Origin: Tubiluchus corallicola
Taxonomy: Eukaryota; Priapulida; Priapulimorpha; Priapulimorphida; Tubiluchidae
Direction: 5' to 3'
Length of the DNA stretch: 64,000 nt
Assembly (NCBI GenBank): GCA_030141605.1
Contig: JAQGDQ010000270.1
Coordinates: 62,001 to 126,000, forward strand
The notes under the pieces were generated by a model. The model had not been told where the DNA came from, ran no database searches, and saw only the letters and a list, made by a program, of their open reading frames with translations. Position 1 is the first letter of the stretch. Each line of letters opens with the position of its first letter. The position numbers were made by a program, and so were the translations under genes. Positions 56,801-64,000 of this stretch are shown piece by piece.

Positions 56801-56958
56801 GGCAAGCTTTTTTACACAGGTGGATTTTTCTAGATTGTAATAAAATGAACAATTAAAATAAATGTTGCTTATGTATTTTTCAGAGATGGCATTTTGTAGC
56901 AAGATTCTGCTTTCTGTCGGAAGTTGGATCAATAACTTATCATTTTTCATATCCAGAG
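53869..56958 (+). CDS. GPR180/TMEM145-family membrane protein, first two coding exons
   Basis: Exon 1 is 53869-53985 (39 codons) and exon 2 is 56884-56958 (25 codons), both phase 0. Exon 1 encodes an N-terminal signal-like hydrophobic stretch (IVFCAICPTLSLS) ending SKIVEGRLVTSE; exon 2 encodes RWHFVARFCFLSEVGS then ITYHFSYPE. This corresponds to the N-terminus of human TMEM145 and GPR180 (signal peptide, K-x-x-x-G-x-x-x-S-x-E, then FLTRFCFLSDYG...YPE). The exon junctions appear to fall at the equivalent residue. Splice sites are GAG|GTAATT, TTTTTCAG|AG and GAG|GTGAGT. The family has an extracellular N-terminal domain followed by seven membrane segments; those exons were not found up to 64000 and may lie beyond. 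Intron 1 holds LINE tails and a minisatellite. Family call good; ortholog (GPR180 or TMEM145) undecided. Confidence 0.75.
54394..54560 (-). mobile_element. LINE ORF2 C-terminal remnant (minus strand)
   Basis: The minus strand reads RGHPFKLLKTRLHGKWNKRK then FFHIANAWNNLPPHVVEFT and a stop. This is the canonical tail of CR1/L2-like LINE proteins (RGHSLKLxKxRxRxDxRKxxFSxRVVxxWNxLPxxVV). The frame is intact over this short piece and truncated upstream. It lies in intron 1 of the GPR180/TMEM145-like gene. Confidence 0.7.
54731..54880 (+). mobile_element. LINE ORF2 tail remnant (plus strand)
   Basis: On the plus strand VFNNWNSLKLQHLSQSMNS resembles the same tail motif (VxxWNSLPxxVVxSxSxNxFK) with LP changed to LK. 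It lies in opposite orientation to the copy at 54394-54560, about 170 bp away. Confidence 0.4.
55735..56155. repeat. 27-bp minisatellite with higher-order structure
   Basis: About 15 copies of a 27-bp unit, CAACAATGCTTCTGACCGTA plus GTGCAAG, with variants (CTCACC, ACCATAG, CATTAATG). A three-unit block of 81 bp is itself duplicated (about 55890-55970 and 55971-56051). Because the period is a multiple of three, both strands stay open as nine-residue repeats (LLTVVQATM-like on +). There is no credible start and no similarity, so I treat it as non-coding. Confidence 0.93.
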
Positions 56959-57149
56959 GTGAGTAAAAAACCTTCCCTTTGCCGTTCTTGCAAATGTAGT
57001 TCGCTTTTTGAAAAATTAATGTTGTCTTAGCAGTTTAATGATTAATAAAAGTCGATTTCTGCACGATTGATTTAACTCAACGCGGGGTAGTACATAACAT
57101 CTTGCTAGGGTCGCAATAGTACATAACAGTTTATTGCATCAAAGTATTG

Positions 57150-57400
57150 CTGAAACTACAGAGAAACTATCATGCCTTCAAAATTCAAAGCATGGATGCC
57201 ATGCACATCTACCACAGCCTGCTGTCTTCGGTGTATGATTGGGGCAGAAGATCCTCCAACACGTCTTCCAGGTGGCTCACAAGCTCATCTATTGCATACC
57301 GGCTCATGCCATGGTTTTTTACTACTTATTGTGTCCTTCAGAATAGCTTCAATTTGTTCGGAAGGGTTAAGGTCTGGTAATTTCCAAGTCATTCATGTAA
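57150..57400 (-). pseudogene. DDE transposase C-terminal remnant
   Basis: The minus strand contains PDLNPSEQIEAILKDTIS, like the (S)PDLNPIE...LK block around the third catalytic residue of Tc1/mariner-type transposases. About 20 codons later, in another frame, DELVSHLEDVLEDL follows. A frameshift separates the two, so it is dead. No terminal repeats were identified. Confidence 0.45.
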
Positions 57401-57756
57401 TAGCTTATTCTGTGATGTTACAACTTGCTCTGTACCCCTTAACAAAAGAACATGTGCCACCATGTGCATACTCAACGTCTTACATGTTTTAAATATATGA
57501 TTTTTTTCTTTTGCTGGTCAGATTTCATAAATCAACATGTTACCTTTGATCTTTAGTGACAAATCTACTTTGGACTAAGAAATCTACAACCTAACGTTCA
57601 CTAGACTTTGCTTCACGTTCATTCTGGTGTTCAAACTATGTTCAGAGCAGTCTGGAAATAGTACTTGGTGGCCAAGTGCTTCTCTTGTGTTCATACTGCA
57701 ACTGCACCCGTCATCAGCGCAGAGTGAATGCTGAAATGCTTATTTGGTCATGCTTA

Positions 57757-58312
57757 AGCCTGTGTCACAAAGAGCTGGACATAATCCATAAGGTGTAAGT
57801 CGAGAGGAGAAAAAGACGCTTCATGAAAAATAAACTTATGTTAACCAATGATCACTTTGTCATTTTGTGTCTACTGCGGTTTGCGCATCGTAAGTCGTCC
57901 GCCATAATCCGCTGTAGGCTCCTCACAAGCCGTTTTGAGCTGTTCATAAGGCACCTTATTGGGAAATTAATTTAGCCATTCATGTCATTTACCATAAGGC
58001 ATTTTTGGTCATCGCTAACATGGTAGATAGTATATTTGTAGTTTGTACAGTACACAATTCATTTATGTCGTAAGAAATCATAACAGAATGGTTTCATAAA
58101 CATCAAAAAGCAATTTTTTAAGCACGACATTTTACTAATACTGCAATTAGAAACATGTATTGCCGAAATGGATTATGGCAAAATCCTTACTATTTACACA
58201 GAGTAAGGAGCATAGCGCGCATTTTGATATACGCTTTATGGAAGGTGGAAGACACCTTATTGCTTACAGATTATGGCTTGCTCCTTGCACCTTTTTGTGT
58301 GTGACACAGGCC
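57757..58312. mobile_element. PIF/Harbinger-like MITE
   Basis: A 556-bp element with ends AGCCTGTGTCACA and, in reverse complement, GGCCTGTGTCACA, flanked by TTA on both sides (57754-57756 and 58313-58315). A 3-bp TTA/TAA target duplication is the mark of PIF/Harbinger transposons. The subterminal CATAATCCATAAGGTG and its inverted relatives recur inside. Non-coding. Confidence 0.7.
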
Positions 58313-58437
58313 TTACAGTGGCACTAGCACTTAACAAACTTTACTTCTGGTCTTTGCCATAATAATAAATGTGTGCTGTCATATGATAATCATTAAAATT
58401 AACTGTATGTTTTTTCAGTGATTCTACAAATTATATA

Positions 58438-60194
58438 CCGTATTTTCCCATGTATAAGAGACCCTTGTGTATAAGAGACCCCTTCAATTTTTAGGCAAAA
58501 ATTCTGGAAAAAAGTTTTTTGGTAATGAATAACTTTATTCATCATAGAAATCATTAAATTCCTCATCACTCTCATCAAAAATATCAACTGGAGTCAGACC
58601 TTCAGCAATTCCAGCCAGTTCATCATCAGAGGAGCCACTCTGCTCAAAAATGGCATTGTCCTCTGTGCCGTCCATGGCATTGGAGATGCCACACTTCTTG
58701 AAAGATTTAATAATGACCTCTGGCTTTACACCATTCCATGCCTTGAGGACCCAGCTGCAGACTTCTCCAAGGGTTGGCTTTCTTACCTTGCCAGTTGGTG
58801 TCAGATTGGAGTCGGCATCTTGCATCCACTTCGTCCACTCCTCTCGCATCAGATTCTTGAAAGGTTTGTTGATGGAGACATCAAGGGGTTGCAACTGGCT
58901 GGTTAATCCACCGGGAATGACAGCCAACCGAGTTTTTGATTGTGCAGCCAGCTTCTTCGTCTCTTCTGTCAGGCGGGCTCTGAACTGGTCAAAGACAAGG
59001 AGAGCGGGTTTTCTCAAAAGGGCTCCAGGTCTTTTCATCCAAATCTTCTCCCACCACATCTTCATACCATCTTGATTCATCCACCCTTTCTCCTGAACAT
59101 GTTTTGCCTCAAGTTTATCACATAGGAGTGAAACTGGAGAATCTTCTCCTCGTAGGCAGCAGGCATCTTTTGAGCAAGTTTGGTTCTGGTCCGCAAACTT
59201 AATCCATTTCTCTTCATGAACAAGAAACACCAGTTGGGTGTACCTTTGAAGTTGGCTGTCTCTTCTCAGTTCTCATTGCTCTCCACCATCTCTCTAGCAA
59301 TCCTCCTCCATTGGTCCATTATCATCTTTGTAGACACTGACAATCCACTCATCCTCTGAGATTGGACCCAGTGTTTCAGTGACTTCTCCAGGTTTGGCCA
59401 AGTCGCAGTTTTTCCTCGCGTGGCCCTCTTTGTCCTTGGAAGCTGGGAAATATGTTCTTTTTTTTTCCGCCACAACCCAATCATCCAAGCAGTAGGAGGA
59501 GATCCAAACTCCCTTGCAGCAGCTTTATTGCCATGCTCTTCAGCAAATTGAATGACTTTTAGTTTGAAATTTGCAGGATAAGAAGCACGTTTTTTAATTT
59601 CGGACATTTTTAGAGGGTAGACTACAACTTTTTTCAACTCAGTGCAGTACTGAAAACAAAATAAAACCAGTTAATGTGTTGTAGAAAAAGAGTACTGGTA
59701 TATATTAAAGTGCGTACCTGCAAACCTGTAACAGGAAAAGAGAAAACGAGGAGATAATGCCTGTGTCACGATGCTTGTATTGCTTATAACCGCTTCACAG
59801 TCGAACGCGACACCCCTTTCTTAGGCTGACTCATCTCGCTGACCTCTGCCGACGTATCAATGACGTCGACGGGCATGCAGAGAGCTTATGCAGATGCGTT
59901 GATTGTCTGCAGAACAATCGATTTCTCTCCAATACCAAAGAGACATTTAAAAAAATAATAACTTACCCGGTACATTAATTTTATCATTAGAATTTAGCCA
60001 TGGAGAAGATTTATTGAAAGGAAACTATAATTATTCGAAATAAAACAGTTGTAGAGCACTTATTTCTTTAAAATCATTAGTGTCACAATTTATGCATCTT
60101 ATTGAAAAGACTTACTCCCATGTATAAGAGACCCCCTATTTTTAAAGTGAAAATTCTGAGCAAAAAAGGGTCTCTTATATGCGGGAAAATACGG
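58438..60194 (-). mobile_element. pogo/Tigger-like DNA transposon
   Basis: A 1757-bp element with 27-bp terminal inverted repeats (left CCGTATTTTCCCATGTATAA..., 24 of 27 matching the right end). It has TA duplications at 58436-58437 and 60195-60196. Each subterminal region repeats the TATAAGAGACCC word. It carries one transposase gene on the minus strand (58535-59637), now broken. Direct TIR/TSD structure and protein family agree on the pogo branch of the Tc1/mariner superfamily. Confidence 0.93.
58535..59637 (-). pseudogene. Tigger-type transposase, internally deleted and frameshifted
   Basis: From 59637 leftward the fragments are: an N-terminal helix-turn-helix (YPANFKLKVIQFAEEHGNKA) with a frameshift before WRKKK; LEKSLKHWVQSQR; a CENP-B-type second DNA-binding block (FMKRNGLSLRTRTKLAQKMP) in another frame; then KGWMNQDGMKMWWEKIW, ALLVFDQFRARL (second catalytic Asp), AVIPGGLTSQLQPLD and VSINKPFK. 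The acidic end is DESDEEFNDFYDE. The segment that should hold the first catalytic Asp (xMDETP) is missing; about 70 codons appear deleted between the CENP-B block and KGWM. It cannot encode an active enzyme as it stands. Confidence 0.9.
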
Positions 60195-60603
60195 TAATTG
60201 GATTTTTTTAAATGAATTACTTAAAAAATGTAATCTTATCTAGATATCAAGCAAAGAGGCACATCATTAGCTCAATATGAAATGCACATTTTAGTGTTTT
60301 TTGAGATTAAACAGCAAAAATTTTCCATACAGTCCTTTTGCATTCTGTACAGCAAGTTCGACTCTTTCTTGTGTTCAATATATTCCTTTATTCAGTTTGA
60401 AATCATGTACTGATTACATTCTCGTTTTCGTCTACTTTGGCAGAAAACTCACAGAAACCGTGTTTACCAAATTGATTTGTTATCCTCTCGATTTGGTGTG
60501 TTTACCTTCTTCTGCGTATTTCACGCAAACTGTTATTGCCTGATGGAAACCTTTCTCTTTTTCTCATACATCCACTACACCGTATTCACTATCTAGTAAG
60601 GGT

Positions 60604-60902
60604 CATAAGTCATAAGTCATTTATTTCACCATACACATTTACAATTACATATACAATATCTAGTGAAAGGGCCTATGATATAATACAAATAAGAAACATT
60701 GCGCAGAAAAGCCTCAAACACTGTTCTCTTATGCACGAAGGTAAATGTGTTGTGGGCAATCAAAAAGCAGGGCTTGTTAGATTGTCCCACACAGTGATAG
60801 AAAAAAAATATGGAGATAATCTGAAAATTTAAAGTGAATCGTGATTAAAAAAAACATTAGTGCTTAAAATTGAATGACGTAATGAATGAAGCTCATATAT
60901 GG
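60604..60902 (-). mobile_element. Probable LINE 3' end (minus strand)
   Basis: On the minus strand it ends ATGGTGAAATAAATGACTTATG, that is AATAAAT followed by a short ATGACTT tandem, with TGTAATTGTAAATGTG just before. The coding tail is not recognisable. It forms one half of the insertion described at 60525-61260. Confidence 0.4.
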
Positions 60903-61051
60903 GATGATATGAAAGATAGAAAGACTATTATTTTTCAATAGTATGTAAATTTAAAATAACTTGATTAAGCTAACACCACTGTTTGGCAATTAAGTTATTT
61001 TAAATTTACATACTATTAAAAAATAATAGTCTTTCTATCTTTCATATCATC
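60903..61051. repeat. Near-perfect hairpin, two 60-bp arms
   Basis: Arms 60903-60962 and 60992-61051 are inverse complements at 59 of 60 positions (one A/G difference, in ACTATTGAAAAATAATAG against ACTATTAAAAAATAATAG), with a 29-bp loop. The near identity implies a recent or actively maintained structure. No coding capacity and no related copy in this window. Confidence 0.92.
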
Positions 61052-61649
61052 AGGGTGAGATATTTCTTTATTAAAATGATGACATTATAATGATGAATGC
61101 GTGATGGTGTTACTGCTAATTTACATTGGGGCTCGGTTGCATTTAAAGGGCTTGTGTGATTGTCTTATTTCTAAGATTTCTTCCCCGTGGTGGATGTTTA
61201 CAGTACCAACATTTGACTATTACCTTTTTTATTTCACATTTCTTAAAATTTTAAAAATATCACAATTGGAATTGTAATTATTACAAATGTGTATGGTCTT
61301 ACATATCTCACTAGGCAGAAGGCATCAATAGCAAAACGTGTTTACAAGATAAAGAATGTTTTGTATATGAGATTATTAGAATTTGAACTATTCTTATGCT
61401 ACGGATGTATTGACATATTTGATTCGAAAGCAACAAATTTAGCTTCTTTTCAATTCTGTTAAAGCAGCTCAAGATACAGTGACATTTTACGGCTCTCTTT
61501 TCTAATATCTCTGCTTTACATAGTAGCAGGTTTTGCTTTATTAATTTTCCCGTAATCCGTATAGGTCAGTCTGCGTAAATAGGCATATAGCTACAAGCAA
61601 TTAGTGGCATTTCTCAATTAATGGAGATCACACCCCTATAACTTGTGTA

Positions 61650-62060
61650 ATAATAATATATAATAATATAATCCATTATTGATTACGTATTTATTCATAG
61701 AGCGCCCTTTCGGTAAAAATCTTTTCAAAGGCATTGTGCAATTAAATATATTTATATAAAATACTATAATATAATTAGACTTATCTGTAAATCATAAAAA
61801 TCTACAAATATTAACCCTTACACATTAAACTAATACTTAAAAAGATGAGTTTCTTTTGTTTACTTTTAAAAGAATTTAAATTAGTGCAAGCTCTAATTTC
61901 AATAGGTAGCTTATTCAAACACTTTAGGGCGCATGGCTTGATTTTACCAGTGTCGTGTATAATTTATATATATATTTATATGTTATATGCGAATTTTGTA
62001 TCCAGTTTATTTTCCTATCTAAGCATTCGCTATGAATGGCTAAGCCGTCTGAAACTTTCG
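61650..62060 (-). mobile_element. LINE 3' end with ORF2 tail (minus strand)
   Basis: The minus strand reads GKIKPCALKCLNKLPIEIRA then CTNLNSFKSKQKKLIF and a stop shortly after. This matches the (x)LWNxLPxxIRxxxxLxxFKxxLKxxLF tail of LINE proteins. The 3' UTR downstream is shared with 22600-22870 and ends in an AT-rich AATAAATACG and (ATT/TATA) run. Upstream truncation is near 62060. Confidence 0.6.
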
Positions 62061-62517
62061 TAAGGGCCTGTAACGTCTTGGCAACATTAGTAACATTGTT
62101 AGAACATTTAACATAAATCTTTCTTTCTTATTAATCTGTTTATTCACAAAGACTGCTGCCATAATAAGTCTAGATGATGTAACGCCTCGTGGCTTGCACG
62201 CTAAAAACAGTGAGGGGAAACCTTAGTGAGCACAAAACATTAAAATATAAACCATAGATAAGAACACGTCACAGGGCCACTGTTTTTTGTTCCATTGGTC
62301 ATGCAGCAAAGTTCTATGCATATGATGCACATCACTTTTGGTCATTTCACGCTGAATACATATAAAAAATATAACAATCTAATAATAACTGGAATAACTT
62401 CCCAAAATAATATCATTAATTAGTTAGATTATGACAGTGACTGCCAGAGTGTTTATTAACTATTGTAGTTTGTTTTTGACAATTATTACCCATTGTGGGT
62501 AATGAGTTGGAGAAAGA

Positions 62518-62625
62518 AAGCAGACACTGAAAAATTGTGGACTAGTCAGAATTTGAACACGAGACCTGGTATTAGTACTTCTATACTCTGTCAACTGAGC
62601 TACTAGTTCAACGTGACAGAGCAGG
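62518..62625 (-). mobile_element. tRNA-derived SINE or tRNA pseudogene (minus strand)
   Basis: The minus strand has a perfect A-box (TAGCTCAGTTG) and a B-box-like TGTTCAAATTC at tRNA spacing. The 7-bp acceptor stem GAACTAG/CTAGTCC pairs at six positions. The anticodon and T stems pair poorly, so a working tRNA is unlikely. Confidence 0.5.
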
Positions 62626-62832
62626 TCTGAGATTTCCTCCTTGTAGCACACAATTGCCCAAATATGTGATACATTTCTTAAAACAACAAACAGCTTTCAA
62701 AAAATTAAACGGCTTTGTTTAGAAAATTCTGATTTGTAAAACAATTACAATCCTATTGATAGATATCTACTGGACAGTATGACTTGTGTTAATCATCAAA
62801 CCATATTAGTACAACATTTTAAGAATTATAAA

Positions 62833-62936
<104 letters not shown>

Positions 62937-63509
62937 CGACTGACTGCTGTTGCATTGTTTAGAATAATAATACTAACATAATCAGATCTCAGATTTCTAT
63001 GTTAAGCTCATGAAAGAAAGTAATTTTCCCTGTTCCAAAAATTCTGTATTGACATCCACAAGCGAAAGCAAAGCAGCATGGCAACAGCTATTGGGCTTAT
63101 GTTCTGACATGCTCTCTATTCATTGAGCCTTGTACAAATATCAACGGTGCTCGTAGACAAACTGTCTTTATTTATATAGTTAATTGATAGCTGACCTAGC
63201 ATTATAGCAACCATGGCTACTGATATTGAAAGTGAAAATTACCATGTAGTATTTTTCACGATATGCTGCAAGTAATATAAAAGAATAGATACCGTCTAAC
63301 CACTAAAGTTTTGCATGTATATAAAACGATTAAAGTGTTTGAAGTGCTTTGCCATGTACATAGCTGTTATTTCTCATTCTAGGCCACATTTATGTAACCT
63401 GATCTGATTATGTAAAAACCACTTTGTCAGCCTCTTATACACTCATTTTATTTATAGGTTGTTATTTACGTTTACATGCTAATCTGCAATGTAATGTGAC
63501 CTTTGTATC

Positions 63510-63600
63510 CATAGGACTTAGGTTCAAACCCAGGCTTAACCTGAGATTTTTCTTAGTTTCACTTAAATTCAGTTTCAGTAATTGAGGGCTTGTTGCATCA
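63510..63600 (+). mobile_element. SINE fragment with perfect B-box
   Basis: GGTTCAAACCC (about 63532-63542) is an exact pol III B-box. The A-box is missing or decayed. The pentanucleotide array beginning at 63609 follows directly and may be the tail of the element. Confidence 0.35.
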
Positions 63601-63608
63601 ATATTTTG

Positions 63609-64000
63609 CTTTACTTTACTTTACTTTACTTTACTTTACTTTACTTTACTTTACTTTACTTTACTTTACTTTACTTTACTTTACTTTACTTTACTTTACT
63701 TTACTTTACTTTACTTTACTTCATTTCCCTTTACTTTACTTTCTTTACTTTACTTTACTCTACTCTACTCTACTGTACTCTACTCTACTCTACTCTACTC
63801 TACTCTACTCTACTCTACTCTACTTTACTTTACTTCATTTCCCTTTGCTTCATTTCGCTTTTATTTTATTTTATTTTATTTTATTTTATTTTATTTTATT
63901 TTATTTTATTTTATTTTATTTTATTTTATTTTATTTTATTTTATTTTATTTTATTTTATTTTATTTTATTTTATTTTATTTTATTTTATTTTATTTTATT
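63609..64000. repeat. Compound pentanucleotide array (TTTAC, TCTAC, TTTTA)
   Basis: Successive blocks of pure (TTTAC)n, (TCTAC)n and (TTTTA)n, joined by short TTCATTTCCCTTT interruptions, continue to the window edge. The blocks differ from each other by one base per unit, so they probably derive from one array by point change and expansion. Confidence 0.97.

Larger units (their letters stand above)
60525..61260. repeat. Dispersed repeat, split copy
   Basis: 60525-60603 plus 61052-61260 together match the continuous segment at 37065-37345 in FAM193 intron 6. The intervening 60604-61051 is an insertion flanked by AGGGT on both sides (60599-60603 and 61052-61056). Confidence 0.7.

Noticed and set aside
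60301-60832. Two + strand ORFs of 80 and 98 codons
   Set aside because: They fall in a dispersed repeat and a LINE-like 3' end, one without an ATG start, and show no similarity to the expected downstream GPR180/TMEM145 exons.
62518-62625. Functional tRNA gene
   Set aside because: Boxes A and B and the acceptor stem look right but the anticodon and T stems do not pair.

Overview
This window is genomic DNA from an invertebrate animal. Genes have many short exons with GT-AG introns in an AT-rich, transposon-rich background. The gene content is metazoan: acetyl-CoA carboxylase, FAM193, NELF-B and a GPR180/TMEM145-type membrane protein. I cannot assign a phylum; NELF-B argues against nematodes, fungi and plants.

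Layout, left to right. (1) 1-24327, + strand: the 3' part of a eukaryotic acetyl-CoA carboxylase gene (18 exons, 863 codons, reaching the stop), covering the carboxyltransferase half; the biotin carboxylase half lies upstream of the window. Its introns hold minisatellites, several families of small DNA transposons, SINE heads, LINE 3' ends, and one intron with a dense group of AGGTCA hexamers. (2) 24328-29087: intergenic, holding a decayed LINE reverse transcriptase (minus strand) inside degenerate CTG/TTG-rich DNA. (3) 29088-48092, + strand: a complete FAM193 gene reconstructed as 22 exons and 1324 codons, with every splice phase closing. (4) 51391-53121, minus strand: a complete, uninterrupted NELF-B gene (576 aa), convergent with FAM193. 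(5) 53869-56958, + strand: the first two coding exons of a GPR180/TMEM145-family gene, hidden because each exon is short; it starts head-to-head with NELF-B, 747 bp away. Later exons were not found and probably lie beyond 64000. (6) 57150-64000: transposon-dominated DNA with a transposase remnant, a Harbinger-like MITE, a 1.76-kb pogo/Tigger element with a broken transposase, a nearly perfect 60-bp-arm hairpin, LINE and SINE ends, and long tetra- and pentanucleotide arrays.

The four genes are not an operon and have unrelated roles: malonyl-CoA synthesis, a poorly known cysteine-rich nuclear protein, Pol II pausing and a membrane protein. The points most worth following are the nuclear-receptor half-site cluster in the carboxylase gene, tandem copying of exon/intron boundaries in the same gene, the intronless NELF-B with a shared divergent promoter region, the repeated CxCxxC modules of FAM193, and LINE 3' ends that each run into a different microsatellite. 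I found no new enzymatic or defence system. All exon boundaries are read by eye from splice signals, phase and family similarity; no alignment or transcript data were available.
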